Positions 24,604-31,595 of a stretch of 64,000 nt of DNA are shown here, in pieces. Source of the stretch: Ornithoclostridium sp944380285 (lineage in GTDB: Bacteria > Bacillota > Clostridia > Christensenellales > UBA3700); contig OZ006985.1 of assembly GCA_963931165.1 (NCBI GenBank), positions 806,001 through 870,000 of the forward strand. The letters are read 5' to 3'. The notes beneath the pieces were generated by a model that saw only the letters and a list, made by a program, of their open reading frames with translations, was not told the DNA's origin and made no database searches. The position numbers and the translations under genes were made by a program. The first letter of the stretch is position 1; each line of letters begins with the position of its first letter.

Positions 24604-25203
24604 TCAGTCGCGCGGACTGTCGCGGAAGAATTCTTCGCTCAATTTTTGGGTGAGGGCGGAGATGACTTCGGAGTTGGATGGGCGGACATTGCCTATCAAA
24701 GCGCGCATGTGTTCGTGAGATATGGGGTCGGAGTCGGCTGCGCGGATGGCGTTCCGTATGGAGCGCTCGACATTGTCGGGGCGGACGTTGTGTTTTTGCG
24801 CGATCTTCGGATAGATGTCTTTGGACAATTTATGGCGGGGATCGTCGAGGATGAGGCACATCAAGACGGCGTCTCGGATGTAGCATCAGCCGAGTGTGCC
24901 GCGGCGGAAGCCGCATTTCGCCATGAGGGAGGAGACTTTTTGGGAGAGGTCTATCTTGAAGAACAATTTATCTGAGAGACAGAGCACCGTTGCGCCGGAC
25001 ATACGAAGGAAGAGGGAGCGGTCTTTGAGGGCGTCGCGGAAGGAGTCTTCGCACGCGATGATGCAGTCAAAGAGAGGGCTGTGTTCCAGCGCAGCCGCAA
25101 CGGAATCGCGGAAGACGACAGCGGCATTCAAAGAGGAAGAGGCGAACTCTGCGGCAGAGGCTTTATCCGAGGGATCGGAAGCGACGATAGCAACGGTAAA
25201 CAT
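24604..25203 (-). pseudogene. Spo0A-like regulator interrupted by one in-frame TGA (copy A)
   Basis: Two open stretches, 25203-24889 and 24885-24604, are in the same frame and separated only by TGA at 24886-24888. The C-terminal part has the sporulation regulator Spo0A DNA-binding domain: YIRDAVLM, LSKDIYPKIAQKHNV, VERSIRNAIRAA and RPSNSEVISAL. The first 105 residues look like a shortened receiver domain (FTVAIVASDP ... DCIIACEDS) in which the phosphoacceptor Asp after the third strand is missing. The TGA falls where Spo0A has a Tyr in its GY-x-YLR motif. Copy B has the same TGA. It is either a pseudogene, two separate peptides, or a read-through gene. Confidence 0.7.
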
Positions 25204-25229
25204 AAACGCTCCTTGGGTTTGATAATCAA

Positions 25230-25259
25230 TTTATATCACAAACGCGAATAAGCTGTCAA
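25230..25259 (-). promoter_or_regulatory. Promoter of the Spo0A-like gene (copy A)
   Basis: On the minus strand TTGACA (25254-25259) and TATAAA (25230-25235) are 18 nt apart; AAGGAGCG precedes the ATG at 25203. Confidence 0.65.
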
Positions 25260-25285
25260 CGATTCGCATACACAAAATCACAAAA

Positions 25286-25365
25286 ATCGACAAAACAAAC
25301 CAAAGTAATCAAAAAACGGACAATAAATAGAATATTTTCGACAAATTTCGATAAAAGCAGACAAA
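25286..25365 (-). promoter_or_regulatory. Phased 0A-box-like sites upstream of the regulator (copy A)
   Basis: Spo0A binds sequences close to TTTGTCGAAA. On the minus strand three such decamers are arranged head to tail at exactly 10-bp steps: TTTGTCTGCT, TTTATCGAAA and TTTGTCGAAA (GACAAA/GATAAA cores on the plus strand at 25360, 25350 and 25340). A further site, TTTTGTCGAT, lies at 25286-25295, closer to the promoter. This predicts autoregulation or control by the host Spo0A. Confidence 0.6.
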
Positions 25366-25388
25366 GAGGATATCTTGTATGTCAGCGG

Positions 25389-27497
25389 TCATTCTTTGTA
25401 GGACAGGGAGGCTTTGGGGATGTCGCAATTTTCGGCTATGGACTGCCATTGAGATTCGCTTCCGGCAAAGTGGATGGTGGGAGCGGTCGCTTTAGAGAAG
25501 GAGTGGGAGAAGGCATCGTCCGATATCGTTTGCAACGAGGAGGGAAGATATAGATTTTCGAGGGCAACACAGGAGGAGAAGGCTTTGAGACCGATCTCGG
25601 TACAGCCTTCATTTATGCGGATGTCGGTCAGGGAGATCGCCGAGGCAAAGGCGTTGTCGCACAGGGAGGAGCAAGCCGTCACTGTCACAGAGGTGAGACT
25701 TTCGGGGAGAGAGGCGTTGCTTCTTCCGTCTTTGTCGAACAATTTTATCAAGGCGCAGCCTTTGTCTTTGGACGTACCCACAAAAGGTAAAGTGAGTGAA
25801 GTTATCTTTTTATGATCCAAGAAAACAGACAGCACGCCTTCGGGGAGGGACGATAAGCTGTTCGGTAAAACGAGAGCGGTCACGTTCTTTACGCATTCGG
25901 AGAAGGCGGTCTCGGAGATCTCGGTCACGGGAAGATCGTTGTAGGACGAGGGGATGACCAATTCTTCGTATGGATAGGTATAGCCGTCTTCAAAGCCCAT
26001 AAAGGTGACGCCGCCGGAGGAGTTTGGCTCGAACAGCGCGTGAGGCAATTCGCGGTAGCCGCATACGGTGCATGTTCCCATTGAGTCGAGGGAGTGGGAT
26101 GAAAGAGGGAGAACAAGGTTTTGTTCGGTGCAAGGGGTTTTGTCAAGGGAGAAGAGTCCGGAACAGGAAGAACAGCTGTAATGGCTTTCAACGCCCTCTT
26201 GGACGCAGGTGGACGCAACTTTGGGGACAAGGGTAAACGAGTGGTCAGCAAGGGGCAGAGGTTCCCGTTTGGTTTCGCCGCAGGCGGAGCACACGGACAA
26301 GACGTATCCTTGGGAGGTGCAGGTAGACGAGATGATGGTCTTGGCCCAATCATGTCCGTTTGCGGGGATTGGTTCAGACGGAGACAATACGGTTCCGCAT
26401 TGGGTGCAAAGCACAAAGCCGGTAGAGCCGGCGTCTGTGCAAGACGGAGCACGGTAGTCCGTGACCTCTCCGCGGGAGTGAGGCGAGAGAGCTTTCTCTT
26501 GCACTATTTGTACGGAATATGTCCCCAACAGGGTATAGGTGTCCGAGCCGTGCTCGGTGCAGGTGGACGGAACGGAGCAGACGGCATAATCCGCGGCGGA
26601 CAATGCGGGCAGGGACAACAGGGCGGTCTCGCCGCATGAACAGACAAGCAGAGCGCTGCCGGACTTTGTCGCGGACGGAGTTTGGGAGATCTCCGATACG
26701 GAGTAGCTGTGAGGAAGGAGTTCTTTTTGCAGCGACTCGAGAGGGACGGCTTCGAGTGCATCTCTTGAAGAGAAGCTGTCTTTGCACACGGAACAGGTCC
26801 AATACTCGAGGTGTCCGGAAGAGGTGCATGTGGATGGCTCTTCCGGGTGATAAACAAGAACATGTCCCGAGGTTGAGATGACGGCGTTTGTCAATTCAAC
26901 GGTGCAATCTTCGTCCTCAAAGTCGAGTCCGCAACGGGAGCAATGCCAATGTTCATGTGTTCCGTCCTCGGTGCAGGTCGCCGCCTTTGCAGGGACAAAG
27001 GTTGTCTCGTGACCGAGACGGTCCAAGAATGGACTTATGTATGTCTCGCAAGTTTCGTCTGTGAAATATTGCTCGCAAAGAGAGCAATACCAGCACTCGA
27101 GATTGCCTCGTTCGGAACAGGTGGAAGATTTGGCGGCAAGGTGCTGTAAGTCGTGTTCGCAAGAGGATTCCTCTTCTGTATCGGGATGACCCGATCCGGT
27201 GTTGTCATGCGAGACGAGAGCATATACGGTGATGTCCTCAAACGTCCCCGCGAGGATGTAGTCATGAAAAGAAAAAGGGATGGTGCACTCTTCATCCGTG
27301 AACCATCCCAAGAAGGTACCGCCTGCGAGAGAGGGGGTGAAATCGTCCAAGCCGGAGGTCTCGGTGACGACTTGAGAGTGTACGATCTCGCCGTTGACAG
27401 AGAAGTAGATCACCGCCGAAGGAGAGGAGCAAGAAGCAAGGCAAACAGCCAAAGCAACCGCAACAAAAACCACTCCGAAAACGGCAATTTTTCTCAT
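25389..27497 (-). CDS. Zinc-ribbon-like/leucine-rich-repeat surface lipoprotein (copy A)
   Basis: A 702-residue lipoprotein: signal peptide, lipobox LASC (Cys about 22), an InlB/Listeria-Bacteroides-type repeat (GGTFLGWFTDEECTIPFSF), then about seven repeats of the pattern ATCTEDG...HWHCSRCG..F (residues ~110-460). The C-terminus has BspA-like (LRR_5) leucine-rich repeats such as LTDIRINEGCTEIGLKAFSSC. It is probably an adhesin or ligand-binding surface protein. ATG 27497 has GGGAG upstream. The promoter carries tandem 0A-like boxes. It differs from copy B at 13 residues, all outside about residues 213-516, which are identical. Confidence 0.85.
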   Translation of the reverse strand: MRKIAVFGVVFVAVALAVCLASCSSPSAVIYFSVNGEIVHSQVVTETSGLDDFTPSLAGGTFLGWFTDEECTIPFSFHDYILAGTFEDITVYALVSHDNTGSGHPDTEEESSCEHDLQHLAAKSSTCSERGNLECWYCSLCEQYFTDETCETYISPFLDRLGHETTFVPAKAATCTEDGTHEHWHCSRCGLDFEDEDCTVELTNAVISTSGHVLVYHPEEPSTCTSSGHLEYWTCSVCKDSFSSRDALEAVPLESLQKELLPHSYSVSEISQTPSATKSGSALLVCSCGETALLSLPALSAADYAVCSVPSTCTEHGSDTYTLLGTYSVQIVQEKALSPHSRGEVTDYRAPSCTDAGSTGFVLCTQCGTVLSPSEPIPANGHDWAKTIISSTCTSQGYVLSVCSACGETKREPLPLADHSFTLVPKVASTCVQEGVESHYSCSSCSGLFSLDKTPCTEQNLVLPLSSHSLDSMGTCTVCGYRELPHALFEPNSSGGVTFMGFEDGYTYPYEELVIPSSYNDLPVTEISETAFSECVKNVTALVLPNSLSSLPEGVLSVFLDHKKITSLTLPFVGTSKDKGCALIKLFDKDGRSNASLPESLTSVTVTACSSLCDNAFASAISLTDIRINEGCTEIGLKAFSSCVALENLYLPSSLQTISDDAFSHSFSKATAPTIHFAGSESQWQSIAENCDIPKASLSYKE

Positions 27498-27530
27498 AAT
27501 TTATCTCCCGTGACAAGATTTATTAATTTC

Positions 27531-27583
27531 AGTTTAGTGAAATGAAAGACATAAGTCAAGCGTTTTCGACAAATTCAGACAAA
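27531..27583 (-). promoter_or_regulatory. Promoter with tandem 0A-like boxes for the lipoprotein (copy A)
   Basis: On the minus strand TTGACT (27554-27559) and TAAACT (27531-27536) are 17 nt apart. Immediately upstream of the -35 hexamer are two head-to-tail decamers, TTTGTCTGAA and TTTGTCGAAA, 10 bp apart. This is the position used by Spo0A when it activates sigma-A promoters. Confidence 0.65.
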
Positions 27584-27698
27584 GATTTTTACAAAAATAT
27601 TGAGATGATATACAGTTGTAGACAAAAACCAATGAAACACGCAGACATCCGGTGAAGTACGCTAAAACAAAAATGCTTCCGAATGATCGGATCTTTTT

Positions 27699-27854
27699 GG
27701 TAGATGGCGAAACCATATTAAAGGGGAGTCGCCTTACAGCGATTGCTGTTAGGGAACGGCGAGACACGAATGTGTCGAGGCGCGATCGCGTGCAGCTTGA
27801 CCGACGCGAGAAGCGAGTCATCGGGGGTGCACTCCCTTATCTCCACCATCTGCC
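27699..27854 (+). ncRNA. Candidate structured RNA (copy A)
   Basis: The ends pair as GGTAGATGG / CCATCTGCC, with AAGGGGAGT / ACTCCCTT inside. The interior holds a closed arm CGCC..GGCG capped by CAGC-GATT-GCTG, a hairpin GACAC-GAAT-GTGTC, a GCG-cgat-CGC hairpin and a GAC...GTC arm, forming a multibranched fold. Differences from copy B (51073-51230) tend to keep pairing, and the wobble pairs are valid only if the plus strand is the RNA. No family is recognised. Confidence 0.5.
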
Positions 27855-27865
27855 CGAGACAAAAA

Positions 27866-27893
27866 GAAAAAAAGACCCGAGCGATCGGATCTT
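27866..27893 (-). terminator. Minus-strand terminator downstream of the ATPase gene
   Basis: On the minus strand AAGATCCGA-tcgc-TCGGGTCTT is followed by a T-tract. A related stem is at 51261-51287 in copy B. Confidence 0.65.
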
Positions 27894-27979
27894 TTGGGTA
27901 GATGGTGGAACGTTCGGTTTCAAACACGAACCTGATTTTAACCACAAACGGAAGAAACTCTTGGATAGAAAAAATTTTT

Positions 27980-29476
27980 TTATTTCAAAATTGTAGATAA
28001 ACTTTTATTAAAAACATTAAAATCAACATTATCTTTAATAATTCTTGATAATCTAAGAACAAATTCCGATTCTGTTAGGTGTCGCTTTGCCGCATTCTTA
28101 ATTAATAAATTATATAATCTTTTTCCATCACAATCATTACTAATTGAAGTTTTATAATCATTTAGCAATTCTTTTAAGGATTCAATAGGGAACAAGTCGT
28201 CATTGATTTTTTTATAAATTGCATTATTTTTTTCATCAATTAGCACTTTTTTTAGATATTTCTCAATACTTGCAATAGGTAAAAATAGCTTTTCCATACT
28301 TTTATAAGGCTTTTTATTACCTTCTTCTTTTATGTCTCCATCTAATATACTGATTATATGTTTACCTATTCCCAATACATTATTAGTTAACAAATCATAT
28401 TGAAGTTTTAATGTATTAGACCACCCGCCTACCGGTACGACATGTATTAATTTACTGTTCGATAAATTAAGATCATCAATTATACTTTCAACAATAATTT
28501 TAGCTAATTCATCTTCAACTAATAATAACCAATCAAATCCATCATGTCTATAAACATCTCTAATAGCATAGGCAGGATAGCAAGGATTGACAATAGTTAA
28601 AGAGTTGGATTGAGTATTCGGATTAAGTTCTAATAAAAAAATATTTTTAGGTTCTATTTTATTTATTACTTCAGGTGCATGGGAAGTAATTATTATAATT
28701 AAATTGTCTCTATTTTGAACTAAACTTTGTAAAAGTTCTAATAGACGAGATATAGCAACAGGATGCAAAGTTAATTCGATTTCGTCAATAAGCATTAATA
28801 CGGGTAATTTTTCGTCTAATGAACGTCTAATTATTGAATGATATATAAAATGTAATAATGATAATGTAATACATTCACCTGAACTCATTGCGTATTGCGA
28901 AATTAATGAGTTATCTTTTGTCATAAAATATGGAGTTTCATTTAAGCCCATTTTTCGGACTATTTCTTTGTTTTTTATTCTTTTAATATCATAAGAAGTA
29001 TAATAAGTTTTATCTCCATGTAGAATGTACCCTAATTGTTCTATAATATATTGATCAGCCTCACAAAGCAGATCTATATTTATAATTCCGTCATCCATTA
29101 AAGATTTAACCTTATTATAATTTTGAAATCTAAACCCATAAAACAAACTGCCTTCATACATTCCGTTAATATGAATTTGATTTTTAGGGATAGGCATAAA
29201 TGCTTTTTGTGGATTTTTTTTATCTTGCAAAATCTCCCATTTGTTTTTAATGGATCCATATTCAAATTCTAAATAAGAATCGCCATCTCTTAGATCAACA
29301 CCAAAAGAAGAAAGACTATTTCTATTAATTAATTGAGCTAGACAATAAATTATTGTGCTTTTACCTGTACCGTTATTTCCCACCAAAGCATAGAGCCCAC
29401 TATCAAAAGGTATTTCAATTTCAGCATTATATATTGCTTTAATTTTATGTATTGTCATTTTCAGATTATTTTTCAT
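27980..29476 (-). CDS. OLD-like ATPase with C-terminal TOPRIM-type domain (probable defence protein)
   Basis: A 498-residue ABC-type ATPase: Walker A GNNGTGKST at 33-41, signature AMSSGE near 200, Walker B VLMLIDEIELTLHP at 226-239, H-loop TSHAPEV near 266. A TOPRIM-like nuclease region follows, with LLLVEDELAKII (Glu 321) and ISILDGD (near 380). This architecture matches overcoming-lysogenization-defect (OLD) family nucleases and GajA/AriA-type phage-defence ATPases. Its coding sequence is far richer in A+T than the surrounding genes, which suggests recent transfer. It is the second gene of an operon with the 69-residue ORF 6 nt upstream. ATG 29476 has AAGGAGT. Confidence 0.83.
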   Translation of the reverse strand: MKNNLKMTIHKIKAIYNAEIEIPFDSGLYALVGNNGTGKSTIIYCLAQLINRNSLSSFGVDLRDGDSYLEFEYGSIKNKWEILQDKKNPQKAFMPIPKNQIHINGMYEGSLFYGFRFQNYNKVKSLMDDGIINIDLLCEADQYIIEQLGYILHGDKTYYTSYDIKRIKNKEIVRKMGLNETPYFMTKDNSLISQYAMSSGECITLSLLHFIYHSIIRRSLDEKLPVLMLIDEIELTLHPVAISRLLELLQSLVQNRDNLIIIITSHAPEVINKIEPKNIFLLELNPNTQSNSLTIVNPCYPAYAIRDVYRHDGFDWLLLVEDELAKIIVESIIDDLNLSNSKLIHVVPVGGWSNTLKLQYDLLTNNVLGIGKHIISILDGDIKEEGNKKPYKSMEKLFLPIASIEKYLKKVLIDEKNNAIYKKINDDLFPIESLKELLNDYKTSISNDCDGKRLYNLLIKNAAKRHLTESEFVLRLSRIIKDNVDFNVFNKSLSTILK

Positions 29477-29482
29477 TGATAG

Positions 29483-29692
29483 TTACTCCTTATTTTTAAA
29501 AATTGCGTTTAACAGCAATTCACATTGCTCATTGTCGAGTTTCATTTGTTCCTTGATTTGCCCGACGATGCGTCGGGCAAAGGTTTTGATGGTAATATTG
29601 TCAAAAGACAGATATTCCGGATTTTTTGATTTTTCTTGTTCATAACAGAGGAGCGCTTTTTCGAGCCATTCCTGATCGCTTTCTTTGGACAT
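29483..29692 (-). CDS. Small protein upstream of the OLD-like ATPase
   Basis: A 69-residue acidic, mostly helical protein starting MSKESDQEWLEKALLCYEQE. I do not recognise it. ATG 29692 is chosen because GGGGAT lies upstream; a longer version would begin inside the promoter. It is the first gene of the transcript that includes the OLD-like ATPase, and could be a partner, inhibitor or regulator of it. That role is inference only. Confidence 0.65.
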   Translation of the reverse strand: MSKESDQEWLEKALLCYEQEKSKNPEYLSFDNITIKTFARRIVGQIKEQMKLDNEQCELLLNAIFKNKE

Positions 29693-29726
29693 AGTATCCC
29701 CACAACTAAAGCTGTATTGCAAATTT

Positions 29727-29755
29727 ATTATAACACAATATATTGTGTTTTTCAA
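29727..29755 (-). promoter_or_regulatory. Promoter with palindromic operator in the spacer
   Basis: On the minus strand TTGAAA (29750-29755) and perfect TATAAT (29727-29732) are 17 nt apart. The spacer consists of the perfect palindrome AACACAATATATTGTGTT (29732-29749), which a dimeric repressor could occupy to block the polymerase. It drives the 69-residue ORF and the ATPase. Confidence 0.75.
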
Positions 29756-29791
29756 TGCTTTTGGGGAAATTTACCATTTTATTCTGTTGGT

Positions 29792-30809
29792 TTGTCAAAC
29801 ATCTGTTACACTTTTGTTGTTAAAATAATCGGCAAGGTATTGGTTAGGCGACTTCTGGCCGAGTGGACGCATAGGAGTGTGGTTGTACTCTCTATTGTAT
29901 CGCTTTAATTGGTCTTGTAGATCGGCGAGGCTGTAGAAGCTGTGCTTGGAGTAGAAGCGCTCATTGTCTTTGCGGTGGCTTCTTTCCACTTTGCCGTTGT
30001 GCCTAGGCGTATATGCACGGATTTGCTTGTGTACTATTCCGTTTATGCAAAGTACTCTTTGGAACAGTGTCGGATCCGTCTCTCTGCGCTTGTCGTGCCC
30101 AAAATATTTGGTAAATTCTTGCCCATTGTCCGTCTGCACACATTTAATCGGGAACTTAAAGTACTCAATCGCATGTTGCAGAAATATTGCGGCGGAATGG
30201 CTGCTGTTCTCCTTAAACGCTTCCAGATAGCGTTGTCTCGAGAACTCGTCTATTGCCGTGAATTGGAAGAGCCTTCTCTCTTCTGTCATTCCCACCGTGC
30301 ATTTGAGCGGAACATATTTACAGTCTATTTGCACACGTTCCCCGGGGTAGCTCATTTGTTCATATGGCTTAGGAACGTATTTAGGCTTCTTCTTAGCCGC
30401 TATATTGAAATATCCTAAGCGGCGCATAACTCGGTACAGCGAAGCTACGCTGCGCGCATAATTGCGTTTTAGCAGCTTTACCCAAAACATTACCAATCCC
30501 TCATTGGGGTTGCGCTTACGCATGTTTTGGATGAGCCGTATTTCCTCTTCCGTATGCGCTCTCGGGTGAGAGTGCGGCCTGCGCGACATGGGCAGCAAAG
30601 ATCGTATATCTCCGTTATATCGTCTTCTCCAATAGTAGATCCATTGTCTTGTCTTTCGGTAACGAATTGCTGCCTTTGCTACTCCGTGAGCAAAGGAATA
30701 TTCTATTACCGCTTGCTTGAACCTCAAGTCTTGTGTTATACTTGCCATAGCGAACGAGTCTCCTTTTTTGTTTTTTGGGTTCAATTAAAGTTTAACATTA
30801 AAGAGACAA
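29792..30809 (-). mobile_element. IS481-like insertion sequence
   Basis: About 1.02 kb. The ends are imperfect inverted repeats: left TTGTC-n7-TGTTACACTTT at 29792-29814 and right (read inward) TTGTC-n7-TGTTAAACTTT ending at 30809. One DDE transposase gene fills the interior. No clear target-site duplication was found. It separates the AT-rich ATPase operon from the nfeD operon. Confidence 0.7.
29795..30748 (-). CDS. IS481-family transposase (DDE integrase core)
   Basis: A 317-residue transposase with an N-terminal helix-turn-helix (HGVAKAAIRYRKTRQWIYYW), a linker with Arg-rich loop, and an rve catalytic core: VQIDCKYVPL (first Asp), VQTDNGQEFT (second Asp) and RHNGKVERSHRKDNERF (Glu). The chosen ATG 30748 has AAAGGAG upstream. 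The stop codon lies inside the left inverted repeat. The frame is intact, so the element may still be active. Confidence 0.9.
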   Translation of the reverse strand: MASITQDLRFKQAVIEYSFAHGVAKAAIRYRKTRQWIYYWRRRYNGDIRSLLPMSRRPHSHPRAHTEEEIRLIQNMRKRNPNEGLVMFWVKLLKRNYARSVASLYRVMRRLGYFNIAAKKKPKYVPKPYEQMSYPGERVQIDCKYVPLKCTVGMTEERRLFQFTAIDEFSRQRYLEAFKENSSHSAAIFLQHAIEYFKFPIKCVQTDNGQEFTKYFGHDKRRETDPTLFQRVLCINGIVHKQIRAYTPRHNGKVERSHRKDNERFYSKHSFYSLADLQDQLKRYNREYNHTPMRPLGQKSPNQYLADYFNNKSVTDV

Positions 30810-30983
30810 GTTCGCTACTTTTTTGCCCGATTTCGCGCGCCTCCCCCTCGGGGGAGGCAGACTGCTTTCTTTCGCTTAAACGCTGCCTTGCTTCGCTTTT
30901 ACCTCCTTTTCGTTAACACCATGACTTTGTAACAATTGTATTGTAAACCTACAGGTTTACACGATCGGTGCACAATTCTCTTA
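30810..30983. other. Region between the IS and the nfeD promoter
   Basis: No gene. It holds a strong hairpin GCCTCCCCC-TC-GGGGGAGGC (30839-30858) and a palindrome GTAAACC-TACA-GGTTTAC (30943-30960) 24 nt upstream of the nfeD -35 element, a possible operator. A 16-nt piece of it (30938-30953) reappears inverted at 51421-51436. Confidence 0.45.
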
Positions 30984-31012
30984 TTGACAACCGCCTAAAG
31001 ATTTGGTATATT
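30984..31012 (+). promoter_or_regulatory. Promoter of the nfeD-floA operon
   Basis: TTGACA (30984-30989) and TATATT (31007-31012) are 17 nt apart. A short hairpin GCGCGC-GTAA-GCGCG follows before the AGGAGGG ribosome site. Confidence 0.65.
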
Positions 31013-31052
31013 TATAATATAGTTGCGCGCGTAAGCGCGTAAGGAGGGAGAA

Positions 31053-31595
31053 ATGACATTTTGGCAAGAGGTGGCGCTGGTTTTCACGGAGATCGGGTGG
31101 ATTCCGGCGATTTGCCTCATATTGGGAATGATCTTGATCATTGTCGAGATCTTTCAGCCGGGGTTCGGTTTTTTCGGTATTGCCGGCGGGATCTTGGTGG
31201 TGATCGGGATCATTGTGCGCATTTACAACAGCGGCGGCGGCAACCCCATCATACAATTTTTCGTCTTGTTGGCGATCGTATTGGGGGTGCTGGCTTTGGC
31301 TGCGGTGATCATGATGATCGCGCTCAAAAAGGGATGGCTTGCCCGGACGGGGCTGGTCAACAAGGATACCGCGGTTTCGACGGGGCACACGCTCGGCACG
31401 GGCAATTTTGAAGAGCTCGTGGGCAAAGAGGGCGTGACGCTTTGCGCGCTTCGCCCGTCGGGGAAGGCGGAGATCGACGGCAAGGAATATGACGTTGTGT
31501 CCAATTCCGTGTTCGTCGCCAAAGGTTGCAAGATCGTCGTCGACAGCGTCGAGGGCGGCAAAATAACGGTCAAACAGATCGAAAGGGAGGAGTGA
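31053..31595 (+). CDS. nfeD: NfeD-family membrane protein
   Basis: A 180-residue short-type NfeD: a membrane part with two or three helices (LILGMILIIVEIFQPGFGFF is characteristic), then a C-terminal OB-fold beta-barrel (GKEGVTLCALRPSGKAEIDG). NfeD proteins are obligate neighbours of flotillins and act in membrane microdomains. AGGAGGG precedes ATG 31053, and the stop touches the floA start. Confidence 0.9.
   Translation: MTFWQEVALVFTEIGWIPAICLILGMILIIVEIFQPGFGFFGIAGGILVVIGIIVRIYNSGGGNPIIQFFVLLAIVLGVLALAAVIMMIALKKGWLARTGLVNKDTAVSTGHTLGTGNFEELVGKEGVTLCALRPSGKAEIDGKEYDVVSNSVFVAKGCKIVVDSVEGGKITVKQIEREE

Larger units (their letters stand above)
24558..27907. repeat. 3.35-kb duplicated element, copy A
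   Basis: This segment recurs at 47934-51301 with near-constant spacing (offset 23375-23376) and only scattered differences up to about 27833; beyond that only the terminator structure and AGATGGTGGA are shared. It begins with a degenerate CRISPR repeat (GTTCGCCCCATC...). It contains a Spo0A-like regulator, a lipoprotein gene, phased 0A-like boxes and a structured RNA candidate. No transposase, inverted ends or target duplication is seen. Confidence 0.8.

Noticed and set aside
24604..25203. TGA recoded as an amino acid throughout the genome
   Set aside because: TGA ends many intact genes here (both chromate transporter genes, the GH3 gene, nfeD), so a global code change is excluded.
26121..26639. 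Open frames on the plus strand inside the duplicated element (also 49496-50014)
   Set aside because: Shadows of the Cys-rich lipoprotein gene; Gly/Arg-rich, no start signals.
27835..27910. Possible tRNA 3' end (CCACCA / TGGTGGA words)
   Set aside because: No acceptor partner, anticodon arm or T-loop can be built; the words are arms of the inverted repeats.
30839..30858. Strong hairpin as an IS end
   Set aside because: Better-matching inverted repeats with the TTGTC-n7-TGTTA pattern define the IS at 29792-30809; this hairpin lies outside.
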